Shown: in pieces, positions 1-4,883 of the stretch
Position numbering within the stretch: the stretch's first letter is position 1
How the letters are laid out: every line of letters starts with the position of its first letter
Assembly (NCBI GenBank): GCA_947649215.1
Contig: CANSQW010000052.1
Span: forward strand, 1-7,641
Direction of reading: 5' to 3'
Length of the DNA stretch: 7,641 nt
From: an uncultured bacterium
Lineage (GTDB): Bacteria; Actinomycetota; Coriobacteriia; Coriobacteriales; Eggerthellaceae
The notes under the pieces: generated by a model
Seen by the model: the letters and a program-made list of their open reading frames with translations, nothing else
What the model was told of the DNA's origin: nothing
The model's database searches: none
Program-made: the position numbers and the translations under genes

Positions 1-88
1 CCTTGCAGGCGGCATCGGCAGGCCCGTTCTTCGCGCCGCAGGCGGGGCAGGTCTTGTCCATCTCGATCGCTGCTGGTCTAAAGCACAT
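1..88 (-). CDS. Small zinc-ribbon-like protein, N-terminal part only
   Basis: The gene runs off the left edge of the window, so only the first 29 residues are seen. It begins MCFRPAAIEMDKTCPACG and has a CxxC pair at residues 14 and 17, then a third cysteine at 28, as expected if a second CxxC follows to complete a zinc ribbon. An AAAGGA-type ribosome site lies about 9 bases before the ATG. The start is 55 bases past the stop of the SLC13-type carrier on the same strand, with no convincing terminator between, so the two are probably cotranscribed. Metal binding is inferred from the cysteines only. The role is unknown. It could be a metal-binding accessory protein for the carrier or an unrelated small protein. 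Confidence that it is a gene is fairly high, because start, ribosome site and cysteine spacing agree. Confidence 0.68.
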   Translation of the reverse strand, partial: MCFRPAAIEMDKTCPACGAKNGPADAACK

Positions 89-116
89 GGGAGGGTTCCT
101 TTCGTTTCCGGTACGC

Positions 117-132
117 GCCGGACGCAGCCGGC
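117..132 (-). other. Short hairpin between carrier and zinc-ribbon gene
   Basis: A 5-bp GC arm (117-121, GCCGG on the plus strand) pairs with 128-132 across a 6-base loop. It lies between the carrier stop and the next start on the minus strand. There is no T-run after it, so it is not a good intrinsic terminator. It could trim or stabilise the carrier message, or be chance in GC-rich DNA. Confidence 0.2.
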
Positions 133-143
133 ATCACATCTGG

Positions 144-1589
144 TTAGGCGGGCACGATGGGGAGCAGGAAGCTGCCCAGGAAGTACACCACGAGCACCTC
201 CACCACCACGTAGACGACGGATATGAGCCAACCGGCCTTCACCTGGTCAGACACCGTGAAGAATCCCTCGCCGAACGAAACCATGAGAGGCGGGCTCATG
301 GGCATGAGGAAGCTGCCGGCGGTGACGGAGGCCATGAGCATGGCGAAGATGGCGGGGGAGACGCCTGCGGCCACGCAGAAGCCCATGACCGGCGGCACGA
401 ACAGGGCGCAGAGTGCCGGAGCCGCAGGTACGAAGGTGTGGACCAGGTAGGCCACGGCCATGATGAGCATGAGGGCGAGCAGCGTGTTCATGCCCATGAT
501 GCCGCTGCTGAGGAAGAGGTTTACCACGTAGCCCGCCGCGCCGGTGGCGCTGGCTGCGTTGGCCATGCACATCACGCCGCCGACCATGAGCACGACGCCC
601 CATCCCTCGGCCTGCTCGAAGTCCTTCCACGTGAGGATGTCGATGCCGGGGACGAAGGCGATGGCCAGCATGACGATGATGACGTTGATGTTGGACAGCA
701 CGGGCACCCAGTTGCCCGCGACGAAGCCGGCAACCAGAACGATCATGTAGATGAGGGACTTCTTGTCCAGGGCGCTCATGGGTTCCTTGTCATCGCCTGC
801 GCGCACGAGGGCGGCCTCCTCGTCAGAGAGCGGCTCAGGCGGAAACACCTTGCAGACGCACGCCCAGATGACCGGGATCATAACCACGGCGATGGCTAGT
901 CCGATGATGAACCACTGGATAAACCCGACGGAGACGCCGTAGGTCTGCTCGAGCATGCCCGCGCACAGGATGTTGAGGGAGTGGCCGAACGGGGTGATGA
1001 AGCCGCCGATGATGGCCGCGAAGGCGATGCACATGGCCATGCAGCGCCCCAGGTTGGGCTTGTTTTCCTTCGCGTTGATGCCCTTGAGGAATGGCAGGGC
1101 AAGTGCCATGCCCACGGCAACGGCACCGGTGTCGGTCATGAACATCGACACGATGGCCGTGGCCACCATGTAGGCCAGGATAATGCTCTTGGGCTTGGTG
1201 CCGGCCTTGGAAACCAAGGCGCTCACCAGGCGTTTTCCCAGGGTGGTCTTCACCATGATGGCGGTCATCACGAACACGCCGAAGATGAACCAGACGGTGA
1301 AGTTGGTAAAGCCGCTCCAGGCGGCGGTGAAGCCGTCGACGACGCCGAAGACCGATAGCAGGATGGCGCCGAGCAGGCCGGTGGCGGCTACGGGCAGCGT
1401 GTCGCAGATCCAGAACACGATGCACATGAACAAGATGCCGAGCGACATGATGCCCTGATGCGAGAGCTCCTCAGAGCCGGGCATCATGAGCGAGGCGGCA
1501 AGGATGACGAGGCCCAGCACGAGGCCTGCAAGGCGCTTGGCGAGGCCCTTGGGCATCGTCTTGGGCGCGATGGTGTTTTCTGAAGCCAT
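144..1589 (-). CDS. SLC13/DASS-type anion carrier (paralogue 1)
   Basis: This 481-residue protein has the length and pattern of a divalent anion:sodium symporter (SLC13/DASS, ion-transporter superfamily): many hydrophobic helices from residue 18 to the C-terminus, a hydrophilic loop near 252-278 (PPEPLSDEEAA), a WKDF...GW...GG motif at 321-338 and a final segment with MASVTAGSFLMP at 419-430. The family normally has an SNT motif at each of two hairpin tips. Here the first is TDT (152-154, in FMTDTGAVAVG) and the second region reads PAAP (388-391). The usual GTPPN-like loop reads GHSLN (202-206). The cargo is therefore probably an organic or inorganic anion, but cation coupling may differ from classical members. 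The ATG has an AAGGGGGAAG ribosome site at normal spacing. The small membrane protein lies 60 bases upstream and the zinc-ribbon gene 55 bases downstream, so this is likely an operon. Membrane carrier is secure; substrate is unknown. Confidence 0.9.
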   Translation of the reverse strand: MASENTIAPKTMPKGLAKRLAGLVLGLVILAASLMMPGSEELSHQGIMSLGILFMCIVFWICDTLPVAATGLLGAILLSVFGVVDGFTAAWSGFTNFTVWFIFGVFVMTAIMVKTTLGKRLVSALVSKAGTKPKSIILAYMVATAIVSMFMTDTGAVAVGMALALPFLKGINAKENKPNLGRCMAMCIAFAAIIGGFITPFGHSLNILCAGMLEQTYGVSVGFIQWFIIGLAIAVVMIPVIWACVCKVFPPEPLSDEEAALVRAGDDKEPMSALDKKSLIYMIVLVAGFVAGNWVPVLSNINVIIVMLAIAFVPGIDILTWKDFEQAEGWGVVLMVGGVMCMANAASATGAAGYVVNLFLSSGIMGMNTLLALMLIMAVAYLVHTFVPAAPALCALFVPPVMGFCVAAGVSPAIFAMLMASVTAGSFLMPMSPPLMVSFGEGFFTVSDQVKAGWLISVVYVVVEVLVVYFLGSFLLPIVPA

Positions 1590-1649
1590 GGTTTGACTTC
1601 CCCCTTTCGATGGTGCTGCTTTCTGGTTGGGACTACCCCTTCGTGCGTC

Positions 1650-1931
1650 TCACCTTCCTTCCCCGGCTGGTTGGGAGGGCGCCTGCGGCTCCTTCTCCGC
1701 CACGCCGGCTATGAGCTCGAGCGGAGCTGCATCGAGCAGGCTTGCCGTGCGCGAGCTCGAGGCAGCCGGGTCGATGCCGTAGTAGGACTTGGCGTCGTCC
1801 ATGAGGCTGCGCACGGTGGGCGTGGTCTCATGGACGACGTCGTCCCCACGGCTGCGATGCCGCAGGAAGCTCAGCGCCAGCACGGCCAGCAGTCCGAGGG
1901 CGAGCGCGGGGGTGATGGCCGAGGGATCCAC
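1650..1931 (-). CDS. Small single-helix membrane protein of unknown function
   Basis: This is a 93-residue protein that I do not recognise. It begins with GTG, supported by a GAGAGGAG ribosome site four bases away. Residues about 6-22 (ITPALALGLLAVLALSF) form one membrane helix, followed at once by RHRSR. By the positive-inside rule the short N-terminus would be outside and the remaining 65 or so residues inside. The cytoplasmic part is acidic in its first third (GDDVVHE, LMDDAKSYYGIDP) and rich in Ala, Pro and Gln at the end. It lies 60 bases upstream of the SLC13-type carrier on the same strand, and has a good -10 box ahead of it. It is therefore probably the first gene of the carrier operon and may be an accessory subunit. 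It has no OadG or ferredoxin features that I can see. The gene call rests on start signal, helix and spacing, not on homology. Confidence 0.62.
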   Translation of the reverse strand: MDPSAITPALALGLLAVLALSFLRHRSRGDDVVHETTPTVRSLMDDAKSYYGIDPAASSSRTASLLDAAPLELIAGVAEKEPQAPSQPAGEGR

Positions 1932-1984
1932 GAAGCTCCTCTCTCCCCTGGGCGGTCGCGCGTGTCGCGTCCGCGTTCGCCATG

Positions 1985-1990
1985 AGTATA
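1985..1990 (-). promoter_or_regulatory. Likely -10 box for the small-protein/carrier operon
   Basis: The minus strand reads TATACT here, five of six bases of the consensus. It would start a message near 1978, about 47 bases before the GTG of the small membrane protein. The -35 position, 17 bases upstream, is poor (TGCGCC). A weak -35 is expected for a promoter that needs an activator, and a palindrome centred at 2031 lies in the right place for one. Confidence 0.45.
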
Positions 1991-2021
1991 CGGACGGCCT
2001 GGGGAGGGGCGCATTTCGCTA

Positions 2022-2040
2022 TTGGAATCGGCGATTCAAA
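2022..2040. promoter_or_regulatory. 19-bp palindrome, candidate activator operator
   Basis: The plus strand reads TTGGAATCGGCGATTCAAA. GAATCG (2025-2030) and CGATTC (2032-2037) are perfect arms around one base, and TT/AA pairs extend them after one mismatch. The centre lies about 53 bp upstream of the start expected from the -10 box at 1985-1990, where a LysR-type activator often binds. It does not fit a strict T-N11-A LysR box. The left side of the minus-strand copy (TTTGAATCGCC) recurs as TTTGAATCGGC at 4771-4781. It also overlaps the T-rich tail of the lysR terminator. Confidence 0.45.
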
Positions 2041-2066
2041 GAGAGAAATACCCGCTTCTCAGCGGG
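2037..2066 (-). terminator. Intrinsic terminator of the LysR gene
   Basis: On the minus strand CCCGCT pairs with AGCGGG around a GAGA tetraloop (2066-2051), followed by the T-rich run TATTTCTCTCTTTG (2050-2037). A GC stem with a stable GNRA-type loop and a T-rich tail is a standard factor-independent terminator. It lies 36 bases past the LysR stop and separates that gene from the downstream small-protein/carrier unit. Confidence 0.75.
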
Positions 2067-2101
2067 CGGTGAACGACGTGCCGACGGGCGTGCGGGAGCC
2101 T

Positions 2102-3013
2102 CTAAAGGGAGAACGCCGGCGTATGCAGGGAGGTCAGGGCCTCGGTGAGGGCATCGGCGGCTGCAGGGGCAAGGTCAGGGTCGATCAGGGCTCCTACGTT
2201 GTAGGCGGTGGGGGCGTCCGAGAGCGCGAGGAAGCGAGCCTGGTCTCCGAACGACGGCAGGTTGTGGCCCGACGAGAAGCCCACGAGATCCTCCGCGGCA
2301 AGGCGCAGGAAGAGGGTGTCGACGTCAGCGTAGAACTCGTGGGGCTGGTCGCGGCCCACCGCGCTGAGGGCATCGTCGAGAAACGCGCTCATGCCGGGGT
2401 AGGCCTCGGGGTCGGGGAGCAGCAGCCGCTGCCCGATGAGGTCGTCTAGGCAGAGGGCGTCGCCGTTCTCGCGTCCGGCTGCCAGGGGATGGCCAGAGCC
2501 CACCACGGCGTAGAAGCGGTCGCGGTAGAGGGGGATGACGCGATAGCGGTCGCGCAGGGCGGGATCGAGGTCGAGGGTGAGGGCCGCGTCAACACGCCGC
2601 GTGGCCAGGGCGTGGCAGAGCTCGCCGTACTCCATGCAGGTCAGGCTTACGTTGATGCGGGGAAAACGACGCCTGAGCGTGCTGACGAGCTCGGGCAGCA
2701 GCGGGTGCGAGGCGTTGCGCAGGTAGCCCACGCGGGCGAAGGCATCGTAGTCGCCGCTAATGGCCTGCAGGTGGGAGAGGGCGCGCTCGTAGTCAGCCAA
2801 GATGATGCGGGCGTGGTGCTGGAAGGCCGCCCCCTGCTCGGTGAGGCGCACGTGGTGGCTGTCGCGCACGAAGAGCTTGGTGCCGAGCTCTTCTTCCATG
2901 GCGGCGATGCGCTTGCTCAGCACCGACTGGCTCAGGTAGAAGTTCTTTGCCGTGGCGTTGAAGCTCAGCGTCTCGGAGAGGAACAGGAACTCCTTCAAGC
3001 GATCGATGTTCAT
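2102..3013 (-). CDS. LysR-type transcriptional regulator
   Basis: This 303-residue protein has the full length of the LysR family. Residues about 3-62 form the winged helix-turn-helix: NATAKNFYLSQSVLSKRI with recognition helix near 29-40, then the EELGTKLFVRD and LTEQG segments typical of the family. Residues about 88-295 form the periplasmic-binding-protein-like effector domain. The ATG has an AAGGGGGAT ribosome site. A likely promoter lies at 3092-3120 and a strong terminator follows the gene, so it forms its own unit between two SLC13-type carrier genes. Such regulators usually sense a small-molecule pathway substrate and control adjacent genes and themselves. Candidates here are the carriers and, beyond the upstream carrier, the oxidoreductase. 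The ligand, often an aromatic or organic acid in this family, cannot be read from the sequence. Family assignment is secure and the target assignment is inference. Confidence 0.93.
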   Translation of the reverse strand: MNIDRLKEFLFLSETLSFNATAKNFYLSQSVLSKRIAAMEEELGTKLFVRDSHHVRLTEQGAAFQHHARIILADYERALSHLQAISGDYDAFARVGYLRNASHPLLPELVSTLRRRFPRINVSLTCMEYGELCHALATRRVDAALTLDLDPALRDRYRVIPLYRDRFYAVVGSGHPLAAGRENGDALCLDDLIGQRLLLPDPEAYPGMSAFLDDALSAVGRDQPHEFYADVDTLFLRLAAEDLVGFSSGHNLPSFGDQARFLALSDAPTAYNVGALIDPDLAPAAADALTEALTSLHTPAFSL

Positions 3014-3091
3014 CGTGATCCCCCTTGGTGGCTGCGCGCTTGCCGGGCCCGGCGCAGGTGAGGCCGAGCCCGTCGTTGTTTGCCATGAAGC

Positions 3092-3120
3092 ATTGTGCGA
3101 TATTCGCCAGCCGTTGTCGA
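3092..3120 (-). promoter_or_regulatory. Likely promoter of the LysR gene with embedded palindrome
   Basis: The minus strand has TCGACA (3120-3115), a 17-base spacer, then CACAAT (3097-3092): five of six and four of six consensus bases at ideal spacing. The expected start is about 70-75 bases before the ATG. The spacer contains the short dyad GCGA-TAT-TCGC (plus strand, 3097-3107), a possible autoregulatory site. The -35 box starts only 8 bases past the stop of the upstream carrier, and I see no terminator for that carrier, so readthrough into the LysR gene is possible. Confidence 0.45.
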
Positions 3121-3127
3121 GGGACTG

Positions 3128-4657
3128 CTATGCCGCGATGGGCTGCACCCACCCCAGTACCGCGCAGCAGAGGAATGCCCAGGCCACGGTGACCGCTACG
3201 AACAGGATGGCCGCCGCCCAGCCACCGCGGGCGACGTCGGAGAAGCGGTAGTAACCCGTCTCGTAGGTGAGGACGATGGTGGGATTGAGGGGCACGAGGA
3301 AGCTGCCGGCGGTGATGGAGGCCATGACGAACACCGGCACCACCGTGGGCACGCCCGCCTGCTGCGCCCAGAGCAGCAGCGGCGGCAGGAACAGGGTGCA
3401 GAGGGCCGGCGCGACGGGGCAGAAGGTGTGGATGAGGTACAGGGCATAGCCGGCTGCCAGGAGGACGAGGAAGGGGTTCGCCTCCATCACGCCGCTTTCC
3501 AGGAACGCACGGGCGATGAAGTCGGTGCCGCCGGTGGCGGTCACGGCGTCGCCGAGGCACATGACGCCGCCGAAGAACAAAAAGACGTTCCAGCCGGCGA
3601 TGTCCTGGAACTGCTTCCAGGACATGAGGTTGATGCCGGGCGCGAACAGCAGGACCATCCCCAGCATGGCGACGACGGTGGTGTTGATGGCGGGGATCCA
3701 GTTGCTGGCTATCCACAGGGCGGGCAGCAGGACGAGCACGGCGAGGGCCTTCTTGTCCTGGGTGCCAAGCGGCCCGAACGCGGCGCAGGAACGCTCGATC
3801 TCGTCGCGATAGCCGCTGACGTCCTCAGGGGGAAACACCCGCGTCAGGAGCGCGAAGGTGGCGGGCAGCATGACGGCGAAGATGGGCAGGCCCACGAGCG
3901 CCCAGCTGAGGAATCCCACCGTCTCGCCGGTGACCTGCTCCATGATGCCCAGCCCCAGCATGTTGAGCGAGTGCCCGCACGGCAGCGCGAAGCCGCCGAG
4001 CACGCCGGCGAAGGCCACGCCGAGCATGAGGCACTTGCCGAGGTTTGACGAGCCCGGCCTCACGCCGGCTGCCTGGAGCAGGGGCAGCGCCATGCTCATG
4101 CCGAGCACGACGGCGCCCGTGTCGGTCATGAAGAAGGAGGCCAGCGCGGTGCCCAGCATGAACGAGAACACCAGCTTGCGCGAATCGGCGCCCGCCCAGC
4201 GGATGAACGCGCCGGTCAGCCGCCTACCCAGGCTGGTGACCTGCAGGAGGGCGGTCATGCAGACGACGCAGAGACTGACCCACGCGGTGGGGGCTGTGAA
4301 TCCCGAGAGGGCCTCCGCCAGCGTCGGGCGCACGCCGAGCGCGGACAGGCCGATGACGCCGACGATGCTCGTGGCGCCCTGGGGAAGCGAGCCGCAGAAC
4401 CACAGGGCGACGCATCCCAAGAGCAGGCCGAGCGACTGGCATCCCTCGCGCGAGAGTCCGTCTCCTGTGGGCACGATGCATGACGCCGCCACGATGAGGG
4501 CCCCGACGATCAGTCCGATGACCTGTCGCCGGCTCCCGGAGCTCGGCTTCGGCGGGCGAGCCGGATGCGGTGATGCGCTGGCGGCCCCGGGCCTTGCCGC
4601 CAGCCTCCCGTCCGTCGCCGGCACCGACTCTTCCACGACTGTATCCTCCACGATCAC
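3128..4657 (-). CDS. SLC13/DASS-type anion carrier (paralogue 2)
   Basis: This 509-residue membrane carrier is a paralogue of the protein at 144-1589. Shared marks are MTDTGAV (177-183), GHSLN (228-232), WKQF...GW...GG (347-364), HTFCPVAPALC (410-420) and MASITAGSFLVP (445-456). It differs by a hydrophilic Pro/Ala-rich N-terminus of about 43 residues before the first helix. As in the paralogue, both SNT motifs of the family are replaced, by TDT (178-180) and PVAP (414-417), so the coupling ion may differ from sodium. The chosen GTG start has GGGAG five bases upstream. A second GTG at 4651, two codons later, is almost as good. The gene is divergent from the molybdoenzyme gene across a 226-bp control region, and its stop is 114 bases before the LysR start. 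This makes it the best candidate importer for the cytoplasmic enzyme. An exporter or antiporter of the product is also possible. Confidence 0.9.
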   Translation of the reverse strand: MIVEDTVVEESVPATDGRLAARPGAASASPHPARPPKPSSGSRRQVIGLIVGALIVAASCIVPTGDGLSREGCQSLGLLLGCVALWFCGSLPQGATSIVGVIGLSALGVRPTLAEALSGFTAPTAWVSLCVVCMTALLQVTSLGRRLTGAFIRWAGADSRKLVFSFMLGTALASFFMTDTGAVVLGMSMALPLLQAAGVRPGSSNLGKCLMLGVAFAGVLGGFALPCGHSLNMLGLGIMEQVTGETVGFLSWALVGLPIFAVMLPATFALLTRVFPPEDVSGYRDEIERSCAAFGPLGTQDKKALAVLVLLPALWIASNWIPAINTTVVAMLGMVLLFAPGINLMSWKQFQDIAGWNVFLFFGGVMCLGDAVTATGGTDFIARAFLESGVMEANPFLVLLAAGYALYLIHTFCPVAPALCTLFLPPLLLWAQQAGVPTVVPVFVMASITAGSFLVPLNPTIVLTYETGYYRFSDVARGGWAAAILFVAVTVAWAFLCCAVLGWVQPIAA

Positions 4658-4883
4658 CCCTTCTCCCGCGGCTGATGACGAGGGCGGATCTGCTACGACA
4701 GCCTACCATGCCGCCGCCCCGCCGATGCCCCCTATGGTGCGCGCATGAGGGGTCGTCCGGCGTTTCCTTTTTTGAATCGGCCTTTCCGGAAACGACGCAT
4801 GGGGACGCCTGGGCGCTCCATACACTAGCAGCACGGCGGCGCCCTGACGGCAGTGGCGCGGTCACTGAGAGAGAGGAGACAGC
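4658..4883. promoter_or_regulatory. Divergent control region between carrier and molybdoenzyme
   Basis: This gap should hold the promoters of both outward-reading genes. For the plus-strand enzyme gene the best -10 is TACACT at 4821-4826, with no good -35, giving a leader of about 50 bases. A small dyad CAGTG-N7-CACTG lies at 4851-4867, where a bound protein would block that transcript. For the minus-strand carrier I find no convincing -10/-35 pair. The AT-rich stretch 4764-4777, unusual in this GC-rich window, lies inside a larger inverted repeat. Weak core promoters on both sides suggest activator-dependent expression. Confidence 0.4.
4761..4794. promoter_or_regulatory. Inverted repeat CGTTTCC...GGAAACG, candidate operator
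   Basis: Seven-base perfect arms (4761-4767 and 4788-4794) span 34 bp, a little over three helical turns. The right arm overlaps the perfect 10-bp palindrome TTTCCGGAAA (4783-4792). Between the arms lies TTTGAATCGGC (4771-4781), which resembles one side of the palindrome at 2022-2040. It is about 30 bp upstream of the candidate -10 at 4821, suited to an activator of the enzyme gene, which could act on the divergent carrier as well. The binding protein is unknown: the LysR product or a regulator outside the window. Confidence 0.4.

Noticed and set aside
144..1589. ArsB, NhaD or DcuC-type carrier as an alternative for paralogue 1
   Set aside because: The order of loops, the WKxF...GW...GG segment and the C-terminal PP...SD...GW pattern fit SLC13/DASS best, although the superfamily is shared and the motifs are divergent.
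3042..3053. Perfect palindrome GCCGGGCCCGGC read as a terminator
   Set aside because: It has no loop and no T-run, and it lies in the LysR leader close to the ribosome site. It may be a chance GC palindrome.
3..4048. Long plus-strand open frames at 3-899 and 3095-4048
   Set aside because: They are His/Glu/Asp/Gly-rich antisense shadows of the two carrier genes, without ribosome sites or domains.
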